Below are positions 1-12,375 of a DNA stretch of 64,000 nt, piece after piece. A program made the position numbers and the translations under genes. A model generated the notes under the pieces. It saw only the letters and a program-made list of their open reading frames with translations. It had not been told where the DNA came from and made no database searches. Within the stretch, counting starts at the first letter, position 1; every line of letters begins with the position of its first letter. Where the stretch lies: positions 5,213,001 through 5,277,000 of the forward strand of contig OX419756.1 of the NCBI GenBank assembly GCA_948567375.1, in the 5' to 3' direction. Source of the stretch: Lunularia cruciata. Its lineage: Eukaryota; Streptophyta; Marchantiopsida; Lunulariales; Lunulariaceae.

Positions 1-966
1 TTGCAAAACTTGTCATGTTTGTCAAGCTTTTGCTAGAAAGTCTTCTTCCACTCCACCACTTTGATCAATTCCATTGCTAAGACCTTTTGAGAAGTGGGGA
101 ATTGATTTTGTAGGTCCTCTCAATAGAACCCCAAGGAACAATTGGTACATTGTGGTAGTTACTAATTATCTTACCAAGTGGATTGAGGCTATACCATTGA
201 GAGACAAGAATGAACATGAAGTTGGGAGATTTCTTTATGAATGCATTATCACTACGTTGGAGTGCCCTTTGGAGTTGGTTTTTGGTAGAGGAGGAGAGTT
301 TAAAATAAATATTACTACAGCCATGCTATGAAATTTCTCTATTACACATAGAGCAATTACATCCTATAAGCCAAATTCCAATGGCTTGGTAGAGAGAACC
401 AATCAGACCTTGTGCATGATGTTGGCCAAAGATGCAAAAATGGAAGGGGCTAAACATCATTGGGACAAGAGAATTCAGGCAGTTTTGTGAGAGTATATGA
501 CAACCATGAAGACTTCCATTGGCTATTCTCCATTGCAATTGGTATATGGTATTAAGTCTACCTTACTTATTCATTTTGATCTTCCTACCTTCCAAAGCAT
601 TCATAGGAGATTGAAGAAAACAAGAGGAGGTCATACAAAGAAGTCAAGGAAGGATCAACTCATGGAATTGGAGGAGGCAAGAGCAGTTGCTATGGTTTGA
701 GTGGAGCAAGCCCAAAGGAAACAAAAGGAGAGCTATGATAAGAGGCAAGGTAGGAAGAAGGTGGAACCCTTCAAAGAAGGTGATTGGGTAATGTTGTTTG
801 ATCCATTTGATTCAAGAGAGTGCAAAAGAAATTTTTGCCTAAGTACTTTGGACCTTTCATAATGGAGAAGATGTGAGGCAATTACACCTATGATCTCAAG
901 GAGTTGGGAGGAAGACACGTTAATAGGATTAACCATGATAAGTTGGAGATGTATCATAAAAGATAG
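1..966 (+). pseudogene. Family A gypsy pol remnant (integrase part)
   Basis: This is the 3' end of a Ty3/gypsy pol gene, clearly the same family as the intact polyprotein at 27,999-32,825. It begins inside the integrase zinc-binding region (Cys-x2-Cys of the HHCC motif), continues through the DDE core (GIDFVGPL near 100 and a damaged second-Asp block near 285) and ends with the GPF-type C-terminal module near 850-960. Premature stops, for example near 331, 489 and 699, and small frame shifts show that it is dead. No chromodomain follows. The 5' part of the element lies outside the window. Confidence 0.9.
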
Positions 967-1010
967 AGAGATCACTTTGAGGACAAACTAAAATCTGAGT
1001 TGGGGGTAAA

Positions 1011-1710
1011 TATAACATCCATTTGTGCATGTGTGTGGCATTGTGATATTTAGTTTGGTATTTTAAGTACTTGACATATATTATTTATATAGAGATAAAA
1101 GATGGTTGTACATTAGTCATGATAAGCTAAATTTAGTCATAGCTAAGATAGAGGAGACCTTACCTTAGAGGAAGTGGAAAAGATGAGCACCATTATTTTG
1201 GATTCTAGTGTGTTGACTTGGTATTATTCCTAGAGGTTTGGCTTTGAGAAAAGAGTTGAGAACTCTTGGACTCACAAGCCCTTTTGTTTTGGATTCTTCT
1301 ATAATCCAATGATTGCCCATGTGAAGGAATCCTTGACTTAGTGGTTAGGTCAAGATAAGACCACATGCTTAGGAGAATATTCCTATGAGTATAGATATTC
1401 CTTTAGCTTTTTGACTTTTTTGAATTTTAGGCTAATAACTTGAATTAATTCAATAATTACTAACTTTGGTGTGTAACTATCTCACAAGTATATAAACTAG
1501 GGTGAGGAGGTACTCATCATCCTTTCATTTGCAACTATCTCTCTCTCATTGAATTCTCTAGTGAGCAATGTCTTCAATCTTGGAGTGTTAGCCTTGGAGG
1601 AGTATGATGGAGTTGAGGTTCCTTGTCTTCTCAGTCCATGGTGCACTATCATAATAGCCATCAAAGGTTCATCCTAAGTGAGATACAGGCAAGCTACAAG
1701 CCGGCTCACA
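1011..1710 (+). repeat. 3' LTR of the family A remnant
   Basis: This matches the LTRs at 25,738-26,429 and 32,874-33,552 from the start (TATAACATCC, a one-base change from TGTAACACCC) to the end CCGGCTCACA. It is clearly more diverged than the pair around the intact element, so this insertion is older. It also carries a short extra stretch before the end. A G-rich tract (TTGGGGGTAAA) precedes it as polypurine tract. Confidence 0.9.
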
Positions 1711-4700
1711 ATCCATAAAGAGATGCATCAGGGCAAAACCATTTGGCTAAGTGTTGATTGTTGGGCAAAGTGCTACCAAACCAAATGACATTTTGTATGG
1801 ATATCTTTGCGCCAAAGTCCTTCTCCTCCCAAACCATTTGCCTTTGAGCCCTTCAATCCCAAGTTGGTTGCATGCCTTTTTCTTCTCCAAGTGTTTCTTT
1901 GACCTAAACCCCATCATTTGGATTGTTGGCTCCAAAGTCCCAACTTGAAGAATGCACTTATCGACAAGTTTTCCTATCTATCTAATTTGTAATATAAACT
2001 AGTACTTCCTCACCATAAAAGTTGAAATTAATAAATAAAATAGACTAAATAAAAACATGTGTGCACCACAATATTCTTATACATGTTCCAAGAATATAAA
2101 TAAGTTATATATAAATTTTGCTAAGCTACATGCTCACTGAGGCTAGGATTTTTACTTCTCACCTTTGGAGTGGAAGGCAGCTGCACAACACCAATAAGAA
2201 GAATGAGCATAAAAGAAGAAGTGCATACTAAAGTAATGAATCCAAAGAGGTTGAGCTAGAGGAAGGTACATCCCAAAGGATTACACAAACACAACCCCCA
2301 ACCTTTGGCTCGGTAATGTTTGCCTTGGAAGAAATTTGGCCCCTAAGGAAGTACAATGGTTTAAATGTGATGCCACCTAGATAAACAGTTGCCATCAAGA
2401 ACTGTTGGCATGCATCAAAGCATTTTCATGTGGAGATTGAGATTGGCCAACCATGACTCGATCACTGAAGACAAGTAATAGATAGACTAAGGCTATAAAG
2501 TCAAGGCCTTACTACCAATCCTTCACCTTCTATAGATTGAAGTTAGCTACAAGCCTGGAGCAATCTAAAGATTTCCCACCTTTGGCATAAAACTTATGTA
2601 AGTAGAAACTTCATTCTGCATTTGTTCAAAATAGAGAAAGATAATGTTATGAGAGGATGAAACATGGTGATAGGACCAAGGCAGCATAGGAGAGTGCCTA
2701 AAATAATTCTCAAACCACTGGCCATAAAAAATGGGCATTCCACTATGGACCAGATGTAATCAATAGCAAGAAATTGGGCTTCTTGCTATGGAATTGGGAA
2801 TTGAGGCACCTGGGGATGATCCAAGAAATTAGAGAGAATAAGGATCTGGTAGTGACAACTTGAGAGGAAACCTATTTGCCTAGAATGAGGAGCACTGGAG
2901 ATGTCCTTGGCCAAGAGAATTCCACTCCAAGAACATTGACCCTGGAGACCGGCATCACCAGAACTTGGAAATTTTTTTGAAGGTCTCCTTTGCTAAACCA
3001 AAGAGTAATAACTAGTGAGGTGTAGCACATTATAAGGACCACAATTGAAGGGCTTTTGTCAAGGCTACTAGGGAATTATTCAAGCCAACAAAAATGATTG
3101 ACCTCAACACCAACTAAGTGATCTTCTTCCAATTCATGTACAAAGGCCAACCAGTGAATTGTGCACATAAGTTCTACACTTTGACCAAAAGCATGTGTGG
3201 TGGACATGAACAAAGATGGAGGAATGACACATTTTTCTCCATTTGTGTCATATTTCTATATGGGAAGGAATCTCTTTACCAAGGAAGAAATTCCCAAGTC
3301 ACTTCCATCCAATGGTGTACTTCATGTCACAATCAAAGGGGAGGAAGGTATATCAAAAGTACAAAGTGGTCTATGAAGGATATGCACACATAGGTAAATA
3401 TGTGCCTATATAAGAAGCAATGAATCCACTTGGCTTCAACAAGAAGCAGAAGAGAGCAACACTTGTATGACCAAAGATGAAGGTGAAGCAAGAGGTTTAT
3501 TTTCTTAACATGAAAATAATCTTTCATGTCCTTACCAAAAGAAAAGAAAACTAAACAAGACAACAATGAAGATTTTGTAAAAAGGTATGCATCATTCATA
3601 CTCTTTATTTATATAAATAATTTAGAGAGAATTTTCATAAAATAGGGAAAATATTCTATGAAGATTTTAGGCAGTTTTTATTGTCATTTAGAGATTATAT
3701 TCTTATTAGACCAAGGTTAATAAAATTAATAAATTAACACTATTTCAACTATAGTTAAAAAAGGTAGAAATTCAAAAGATCAAAGGTATTTTTGGACCAA
3801 GAAGAAAATGTAGGATCCAAATGTTATTTAAGAAATTTTTATTTAAGTCCTCAAACTAGCTGAACCAAAAATTTTATAATTTTTTAGTCTTAAGTGGAAC
3901 TCTAATTAATTAAATAAAATCATAACATCTTGTTTCTTTTTTTGATAATCATAATTTCAAGATAATATGTAACTCACATAAAAGTTGTTGATAGAGTTAA
4001 GATTGTTGAATTACAAAGTGATGCGTGGTATTTGATCTCTCAAATATGAGCAAGATTCCAAGAAATAAGCTTAAGAAAAAACAATCTAAAGTGTTATCAA
4101 GGATGAGGCTGTCTCTTAGGTAGTAAATTAGAAATCACTATTTCATTAATAGGCTAATAACTAAAGGAACCAAGTGAGAAATGAATGAACTAATTAAATC
4201 CTATCACACTTTGTTTTATTCTTTAGGTCTTAATCCTAAGATTGATTCAATATGCATTTTTGTCATGTTTGATAAGATAACACTTTCATGAAAGTTTCAA
4301 AATGAATTAATTTTTGTTCATTAAGTGCTACAAAGGTTGATTTTTCGTTCATTAAAATGCTAAAAGAAACCTAAAATCCATAAAAGCTTACTAATCATAT
4401 TTTTCATGACCCATAAATTTATTCTATAACTATGAGAAAATCCCATAAAATCCAAATACCCATCCTCCGGCCCCCATAAAAAATTCAAGGGACCTCTCGT
4501 ATAGCTCCCGTAACCAAATGTTTACTGGAACTTTATGGAATCCAAAACCCCTTCTGGAAATCCACCAATAAAGTAGAGATGGACGTACTCACACGCGTTT
4601 GGAGTGGCATCCAAGGGTGTGAAGCTGGGTAGAAAAGGGAAGAAGACCCCTAGGAACACTACTCTAAGTTTGGCTGTTAGTCTTGATGGCATCCAAATTG

Positions 4701-6250
4701 ACTGAAGGACTTCAAAGTCATTTAGTCTATAGTCTATAGTCTATTTTGGATAGTTGTTGAGAAATTTCTTCTAAATGCAGAAGTAAACTCAGCGTAATTT
4801 CTGCAATTGTCTAAAACTTCAGTTATAACGGACGCGTCTATCGCCAATGAGGATAATCGCTTGCCAAATTACTTCACCTTGGTTATCAATCATGTGAAAC
4901 TTTTGGGATGTAGTTAAGTCTAAAACTGGAAACTGGTGTATAATTAAGTCCATCTCTTCTCAATCAAGACTGAAAGTTGGTGATTCAAGAAGAGGAAGGA
5001 AGAAAAATAATAATACAACTATAAAATCACATTTAAAAAAGAAAAAAATCAAACATCACAGTACCACACAATAAAGATGAAGCTTTTCTGGTCAATAAAA
5101 TCTTTAATTTTTTAATAAGAAACTAAATAGGGACTTCACCTTCACCGTCTTTGCGGTCAACGGATTTTTGTTTTACTTACATTGTTGTTAAGATTAACTT
5201 ATAAAGACAGACTCTATCTTTACGCTTGTCTATGTTTATTAGTGTTATTCCAGAACAAAAAGAACTAATACATAAGTCAAAATTTTACTCCATTGAAATA
5301 TGTTTACTAAGACGCGGATAAGTTGTTGGAAAAAGGAAAAAATGGTAGTATGGGTAGTTGGTTATATTGTATAATAAGTAATTTAAACATTATTATAGTT
5401 TATTATAAAATCTTAATTTTTTGAGAAATTCAAGGAAATTTAAACAACCTTTTTGAATCCTTTTAATTTTTAAATTTTTTTGAATACAATAAATTCTAAT
5501 GTTAAGGTATCAGTTAAAAAAAGAAAATAACTAATTATAATAACCATAAAAATCTAGCTAACAAAGAAAATTTAGCTTAAACTTTCACAAAAAGTTATAC
5601 AAACTATAAAACTTAATTTTTCTAAGATATTAATTTAAATGATTTAAATAAATATAATTTTATTTGATTCATTTCTAAAAGTTTTATAAAAGAATAAATT
5701 CATCGTCTACGGCATCTAATTCCATTTGCTCTTTTAGCTTTCGTCTCTCGGTGTCAGTGTCAGCCCAGCAGAAATGCAATTCCTTCTATTACTATAGCTT
5801 TATTTGGAATATTAGTTGCATTGCAAGAGATGTGAATCTGCTCGTCCAACCGTTTTTTTAAGCGTGGGCGCGTATTTGGGAAACTGAAATTACTTGTCGT
5901 ATGGGTGAGGGTTATTAGTTTTTACCATTTAAGTAACACATTTTCGATTGAGGAAGAATTTGATTGAAAGGAGACTTTGTGATTGAATAGAATTTCCAAG
6001 TTCTAGAAAATATGCTTTGTTTTTGTTAAAAGTAAGGCACTGTGACACATCCAAGCAGGACTGCCATGTCTTGTTCGCGTTTGATAAACAAAACTTTCAT
6101 TAAAATGAATAATTCCATCAAACGGAGTTCTGCAATATTTCTTGTAAACACACCACCACTATGAAATGTTCTGAAAGGTAATGAGTTCCAAGTTCTCCTA
6201 TAAAATGCGTTGAGGCGCACCATTTGACTGGACTATTTAGGGGTAAAGCA
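1711..6250. other. AT-rich intergenic DNA, no gene recognised
   Basis: I see no supported gene here. Around 2,150-3,600 short open stretches and purine-rich, coding-like composition suggest a heavily decayed retroelement, but no conserved motif survives and I assign nothing. From about 3,600 to 5,700 the sequence is very AT-rich with A and T runs and no long ORF. From 5,700 to 6,250 it is mixed, again without a recognisable product. Confidence 0.6.
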
Positions 6251-6260
6251 CTATTTTGGT

Positions 6261-6502
6261 GCGGGCTGCGAGAGCGGGTTCTTTCTGATCTCTACGCCTT
6301 TCACCAAAATTCTCTCTGCCTCCTCTACCGTACATCCGGCTTCATACAGGTGACCTGCAATCCGAACGGAGGTCTGGTTTTTGAGGTTAGTTTTCTCTCG
6401 TGTGGTCACCTGTGTCCCAGCCATTGTAGCACGTGTGTGTCGCCCAGGGTGTAAGGGGCATGTTGACTTGACATCATCCTCACCTTCCTCCAGCTTATCA
6501 CC
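6261..6502 (-). pseudogene. Plastid 16S rRNA fragments (NUPT)
   Basis: Read on the minus strand, this holds two separate pieces of plastid-type 16S rRNA. About 6,355-6,502 contains CACGTGCTACAATGGC, the Gly-rich start of the GGGACA stretch, and the conserved AGGAAGGTGAGGATGATGTC region of the 3' major domain. About 6,261-6,345 contains GCGTAGAGATC and flanks from the central domain. The two are several hundred bases apart in a real 16S gene but adjacent here, so this is a rearranged nuclear copy. GGCTGGGACA after CTACAATGG favours plastid over plant mitochondrial 18S. The 122-residue open frame across it is a chance reading of rRNA. Confidence 0.85.
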
Positions 6503-6626
6503 ATTGGATTTGAACCAATGATATGAAGGCCATACTCTACCCACCGAGTTAATCCTCACCTTCCTCCAGCTTATCACCATTGGATTTGACCAATGATATG
6601 AAGGCCATACTCTACCCACCGAGTTA
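6476..6626 (-). repeat. Tandem 75-bp duplication with tRNA-like half
   Basis: Two head-to-tail copies, about 6,476-6,551 and 6,552-6,626, differ by a single-base indel (TTTGAACCAAT against TTTGACCAAT). Each joins a piece of 16S rRNA (CACCTTCCTCC) to a tRNA-like piece. On the minus strand the tRNA part has a box A-like TAACTCGGTGGGTAGAG and a box B-like GGTTCAAATCC. This resembles plastid trnT-GGU at both ends, but the middle is altered and the acceptor stem is replaced. It is a chimeric, non-functional fragment. Confidence 0.7.
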
Positions 6627-6692
6627 AGTAGGTTTCCTTGGGCAGATTCCTCCTTTCCTCCTCTTTAGGCGGATTCCTCCTCACTGGTCTAT

Positions 6693-6775
6693 ATGAGAGA
6701 GAGAGAGGAGAGGGAAATGGAGAGTTCTATGTGAGAGAGAGGAGAGAGAAATGGAGAGAGAGCAAAGAGGCAACT
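6693..6775 (+). repeat. GA-rich low-complexity tract
   Basis: Interrupted runs of GA and GAGAGGAGAG, with the phrase GAGAAATGGAGAG occurring twice. This is a simple sequence repeat with no coding content. Confidence 0.8.
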
Positions 6776-8190
6776 AATGAGAGTACATTATAGAGTTTTA
6801 GAGAGCTCATCTATATAAATATATATATCACATGAGGGCATAGAAAATTTTATTCCTTTCTCAATTTAGATTCCATGATTCTTAGATTGAAAATAATGGA
6901 GAATTGAATAAGAAGTTTGGAGGACTTTTAGATTTGTAGGGTTTAGAGTGATTACTGCACATTGAGAGTGATGGATGGGGAATTTTCTAATCTTTTGGTA
7001 TTCATGCTTGAGTTCCATGGGAACTTAATTAAAAAGTTTTTCAGATGGAAATTGAAAATTATTAGCATTTATAGTTTCTAAGGTTCGGAGACATTGTATT
7101 TATTCATGTGAGTTGAAAAGTGAGAGGTTGTGGTTCTGCAAGAACGGGAGATGTGGAGAGGAGCATTGTGTGTTACTATTGTTATTCTTGTTCTAGCCAT
7201 GGCTACATTTCCCTATATGGGGTTACCTAGACCGGCACGGGATACACCATGCCCAGTGTGGATTCTCTTTGCTATATAATAAATAGAAGGTGCTCCTTTA
7301 GTGCATCAGAGCACTAAGTGTGAATCTTGTGTTTACTCTCTTGTATTTGTCTTGGAGAGTTTTCCTATCCTTGAAGTATTACACTAAAGTTGTTAAGGAA
7401 GTTCTTTGTAGATTATAAGATAGGAAGTAAACCAAAGGACACTAGACTTGTAAATACATTCTAGGAAGAATGACTTTGGATTTTTTTAGAACTTCCCAAC
7501 CTACTACCACTTTGGTGTGGTAAATACAAAGAGTACAAATTCAAACTATATTTGGGGAGGATTTCATACATTCATTAATATATGTCAAATGCTTATTAGT
7601 TAGGTAAGATTAGGATAAGATAGGATTAGAATCCTAAGTTAGAGATAAGAGGTAACCAAAAACCCACTTAATTGTTAAGTCAATTTGGTGCAAAGAAGGA
7701 AGTGCATATAGGTTTCTAGCTCAATAAATAGAGTTCATTTCCCATGCAACTTTTGCATACAACCAAAATCTAATTACTTGTTCTTGAATGTTGGTGAATG
7801 CTTGTGTGGATTAGTGGTGAGGAATTTCACAATAGGATCACAAGTGCTTCAGTACATAGCGGTGGCTTTTCACTTGATCAGGATGTTTGTTTCCTAAGGG
7901 AGCCAAAGTAGTGAACCAATATGTTGAAAAATGAAGTTGGATTTTGAGCATTAGGAGTATCACCAAATCAAGAAGCAAAGGAATTTGGCCAACTGGAAGA
8001 TGCTTTTGGACCATGCCTATTAGGAAGAATGGTACATGCATATGGAGTTGAGTCTTCAGGCAATATGATTTTTGGGGCAAAATGAACCATCACCTTAAGG
8101 AGTAACTTGGATTATATCTATAGTGAAAGTGATTGTTAGATTTCTTTTTAATGTAGCACATCATAGTATGGGGTGGTTCTTGCACGAAAG
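6776..8190. other. Intergenic DNA, no gene seen
   Basis: AT-rich with no ORF showing conserved motifs. Short frames near 7,840-8,270 on the minus strand have no recognisable domain. Confidence 0.5.
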
Positions 8191-8195
8191 TGTAA

Positions 8196-8398
8196 GCATA
8201 AAAATATAAAAAAATTGCACCTAGTGATATTTTCCCTTCATTTTTAGTCATTTCAGACTCATATTCTTGCACAAAATTTTGACATAAAATTATAATAAAA
8301 ATTGCACCTAGTGAGATTTTCCCTTCATTCTAAATATACATTCTTGTAACTAATGACATTTCTCTTCATTTTTAGTCAATTCAAGTTCATATCTTTGA
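8196..8398 (+). repeat. Degenerate tandem repeat, about 65-bp unit
   Basis: Three diverged units share TTGCACCTAGTGAKATTTT and CCCTTCATTTTTAGTCA-like cores, at about 8,205, 8,298 and 8,355. The copies have point changes and indels. No function is visible. Confidence 0.65.
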
Positions 8399-9274
8399 GT
8401 CAAAACAACACATTCTTATGGTTTACACGTTCTTACTGTTTATACTATTAGTACATCAACATTAGATTAGATTGTCACAAGGATATATTGATTAAATTAT
8501 ATTCTAATATGATATGTTATATTATATTATAAGATTATTCTTGATGAAATAAATCTCCATTATATTATCCATATCAAAGAATAAGTACCATATTGAAGCA
8601 ATACTTCATTACCTTTTTTTTCCTTCCTTAAATGCTTTGAGTCCTTCAACCTCCACTATGTCATCTTTTCTTTTTCTCACTTGCCACCCTGGATACAACA
8701 TATTCTCAATGAAAAAGAATTTCCATTGATGTCATCCAAATGAAAGAATTAGTAGCTCTTAAATGGTTGCAAATCTATATGAGCCTAAACCCTTTTGAGG
8801 GATAGCACTTTTCGTACATAATCCAGAAGAATACATATACACAAAGAGCCAATAGATATAGAGCAGCGGGCCTCAACACCTCAATTGGGTATTTCATTTC
8901 TCTTAGCTCGTATGTTATGCAATATAAAACTTAATGAGCTTGAGTCTTAAGTAAATTTTGAAGAGAAAGAGTGTTCTCTCATTCTTGCTCTTAGTGCTTA
9001 TTATCGAAAAGCTATGGCTGTGCCGATTGCTCAGTTCCCTCGGCAGGAGACTCTTCAATGGTCATAACATATAATTGCATTATTTCGCCTCGTGGTCCGA
9101 GGGTTTGTCAACATGATCTAGAATAGATCGAGCAATAGGATCACATGCACGCACTTTTTTGTTTGCAGGGAGGTAAATTAAAATTTAGACACGTTCGCAA
9201 TCTGTAACATAACACTGATTTCCAAGTCTACTCCTGATTATTGACATATGAGGCACTAGGGCAGATTTATCATA

Positions 9275-9530
9275 TAGACTCTATTGGGTTTAGCTTTATT
9301 ATTTTTTTTTTCTCCTTTATTCTGTATAGACTCTATTGGGTCTAGCTCGATTTACTTTCTTTTTCCTCCTTTAAAATTTATAGACTTTATTGGGTTAGAC
9401 CGATTTTTCTTTTTTTCTTTTATTCGTTTATAGACTATTGACGCCTAGTCCGATTTTACTTTTTATTGTTCCTCCTTTATAGACTCTATCGGGGCCTAGC
9501 CTCATTTTACCTATTTATTATCTCTCCTTT
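9275..9530 (+). repeat. Degenerate tandem repeat, about 55-65-bp unit
   Basis: About four to five imperfect copies of a unit with core TATAGACTCTATTGGGTCTAG followed by a CGATTTTACTTT-like stretch and a T-rich TTCCTCCTTTA spacer. The degenerate copies suggest an old minisatellite, possibly inside a decayed LTR. The 400 bases before it (8,870-9,230) have no recognisable coding content. Confidence 0.65.
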
Positions 9531-10187
9531 GTGTGGCTTGGCTCGATGGGGTCCTGTCCTTATCCCTTGTACGGCTTGATGGGCTTCTTATCCTTAGTGT
9601 GTTCTACCCGGTCGCCCTTGTCTATTATTGACAAATAAAGAACTACAAATATCTTTGGAGGGAATTATTATTCCACACTCTCTTTTCAAATTTCCACCTC
9701 CAATATATACAGCGAAATAATCATTTCATCCTCTCGAATCGCGTGGGGAGAGTAAGGATACTATATTTGAATGTTCTAATGGCACACTTTTCATTCAACT
9801 CCGACTCTACCTGACTCTACCGCACCTGCCATCGATCATTACAGAAATATTCTGTGGATAAGCATTTTACTTTTACACCCCCACCAATGTTAAGGGGGAT
9901 GGGAACCGTTGTTTCCGGGCGGTGACATTAGACTTCACGAACGACGAAGATGGATGGCTTCGGATCCGACGGCCACCCATCCGAACCCGAGACCACCCTA
10001 GAATGGAAATGTTGTAAAGGAGTGTAAAAGTATGAATTCCCTTTTTGTATTGTTTATAATATTGTTAACAAATAATGAGATATCCAAGCAACTTCGGTAG
10101 CCGGTGCGTTACAAAAAGTTATAAGAGGTCACCGAGCACAGTCTTATATTATCTCAATCTCGCTACATCGAGGCAGCCACTCTTGTT

Positions 10188-12375
10188 TTGCGGACTTGCA
10201 AACCTGTCATACTCGGATATTCCAATCCAGAGCAGAATCCCAGTTCCCTCACAGAAATGCAGGGAAGAACGATAACCTTTACCGGAAGGAGAGAGTGCGA
10301 AAGGGGAACGGGTAATTCAACTCATCACGATGGGATTTCTAGTGATCCACATTTCCGTGCTACCGTTAATGGTGGGCACTCTCAAAATCCGATTGAAAAA
10401 GTTAGCCAGGATCCACAGTCAGCGCTTTCCCACGCTTCAGTCTCACCAGGGCAGTATCCACCTGTGAAGTTTACCATCCCGTACGCAGATGAACTCCCAC
10501 ATCCACTTATGCAGAAGATTCGAGAAGAAACTGTCAAGTGGGCGGAGAGTCATGGAATAAAGAATCAAGTCGGTGATGTGTTGTTTAACTGGGTGGTCGA
10601 GGCTAGAACGACCGATCTCGTTACGTTCTCAATAGGGTACTTTGAAGAAGAAATGTCGATCCGTTCAGCATCCAGACAGATGTTTGCAGCTTTTTGTTTC
10701 GACGATGCACTGGAAGACAGAAGGTCATCGATCTACGGTGACTCGGATGCGGCATGGGCATTGGTGCTAGATTTCGCCAAGATATTCTTATTTCACTTTC
10801 CTAAGTATCCGGTCTTGCATGCATCTTTGCAAGAGCTACTGTTTGACCATGCTTCCAATGAACGAGATCTTGCTGATGTTCAAACATTTGACCAAAAGCT
10901 GGCTGAAGCCAGACGCCACTCGTGTACGTAAATCCAAACTTTGAGGAAGGCATACAGAGATTGATGTCTTCAAGACCTATATCTGGCATGGTATGCCATC
11001 TGGAATTCCTTACAACATCCGCGCAGCTGCCATAGCTAATAATATACAATGTTTTGTGTGAGAACAGACATGCGGCTGACCATTACTGTAGTCTACATTG
11101 TGTGAGAACTTCAAGAAGATGTTTTCCACCGTTGCTGTGGTGGCGGTGGATCAGATATCAGCGATATCAGCTGATAAAGTACCTACAGTTATACCATTTT
11201 CATAACCGCGTACTCGCTATTTGTTGCAGTCGAGGATCTGCAACTCACACCTCTTGGAAGAGCCCTGCGCGATATGTGGAATGACACTCTTCAATCTCCA
11301 GTATCACTCGACGGGAAGGCCAAAATGGCCAACTGCAATCTCCGATACATCCTGGCAAACTATCTTGAAATGATAATAAAAAAAACGAGAGGAGATGAAA
11401 TCTTAGGTATAGAAGAGTACACTCGTCTCCGTCGTATGACGGTCGGCGTCGAACAGTTTCTGGTAAGGCCTTTTGTTCTCCTCGTTTGTTCAAAATATAA
11501 ATTTTTTTTGGAGTCAAATAGATATGTACATAACTCAGGGCTGTCATGTCGCGATGCTACTCTTGCTGGTAGCTGCAGAATGAAGAGCGAACTATCAGAT
11601 TTCCTAACTCACTCCAACGAACATTTGTACTCCATGATAAATTTAAGACCTCCTAAACTAAATATAAATATAAAGAGACAGGAAAGAATATGGAAACATT
11701 GTGGAATTTCACGAAACATCTGTGAATAAAAGTCTGTTATTACCGTTTAGTGGGCCAAACGCACATAAGTACTAATTGCTTTTCTTGAATAGTGACTATG
11801 TTCGTATACTCCTGAAGGTCTATGCAGAGAGGAGAATCTGCTATCTCGGATTACCAGCTTTACCTTACAGTTTGTTATTCAGCCCTCAGATGGATGCCCT
11901 TATGGATGCCACAAGTGATGTCATTGCCTGGCATAACGACGCGTCATCCTTTTACAAGGTAATAGATCCGCGCCTTCTAATTTGATTACCTCGAGCTTCG
12001 TCTGCTTTTCCTATGCTTCCGCTGATCATGATTAAAGCTGGATCCTTGATTCAGAAACATCAATTAACCCTTGAGCTTCCCTGGAAATCGAATCTGCGCT
12101 CACAGGAATGTATTAAAAACAAAAGTCCTCTGAACGTGGTATACTTGATCATGCACCATCGGAAGTGCTCCTACACAGAAGCCATTGGGCATACTCTCGG
12201 AATGCTTGATGATGCGATCAAGGATGTTGAGAGGGCAGTATCAAACTTGAAGTCCCTTGCTTCTTCCAAGTTCCATCCTGCAGTGGACGAGTACGCCCGA
12301 GCATGTAGCGCTTGGATCTCTGGATCGGTCAAGTGGCACAAGGAATCCGCTCGGTACAAGAAAATATCACATTAG
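10188..12375 (+). CDS. Microbial-type terpene synthase (MTPSL), four exons
   Basis: This class I terpene synthase would ionise a prenyl diphosphate and cyclise it. The best exon model is 10,188-10,923, 11,230-11,462, about 11,793-11,958 and 12,106-12,375, giving about 465 residues. An in-frame ATG at 10,257 is an alternative start. Exon 1 has the first metal motif FDDALED (residues about 171-177). Exon 2 has TPLGRALRDMW and the Y-x-RRMT-x-G diphosphate-sensor region. Exon 3 ends with WHNDASSFYK, and exon 4 starts with Glu, so splicing restores a perfect NSE motif (ND..S...KE). Exon 4 ends with a W...SARYK stretch like the C-terminal RY pair. Introns 1 and 3 have good GT/AG borders and compatible phase. 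The strong donor of intron 2 (GTAAGG, 11,463) does not give the right phase for exon 3, so either a weaker donor (GTTTCT at 11,456) is used or there is a one-base lesion. Product unknown. Confidence 0.85.
10924..11229 (+). other. Intron 1 of the terpene synthase gene
   Basis: The donor is GTACGT directly after the first base of a codon in exon 1, and the acceptor is TTTGTTGCAG. Joining gives a Phe codon (T + TC) followed by EDLQLTPLGR, which keeps the family's expected frame. The intron contains short repeated GTGTGAGAAC phrases but no gene. Confidence 0.75.

Noticed and set aside
3118-3393. Open frame of 91 residues with several Cys and Trp
   Set aside because: No domain pattern, low-complexity surroundings and no supporting neighbour. 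It may be part of a decayed element, but I cannot name it.
6251-6619. Open frame of 122 residues on the minus strand
   Set aside because: It is a chance frame through plastid 16S rRNA fragments and the tRNA-like duplication. The repeated protein phrase in it comes from the 75-bp DNA duplication.
8866-9230. Possible Copia LTR before the 9.3-kb tandem repeat
   Set aside because: No matching second LTR, primer site or coding region was found. Composition alone is not enough.
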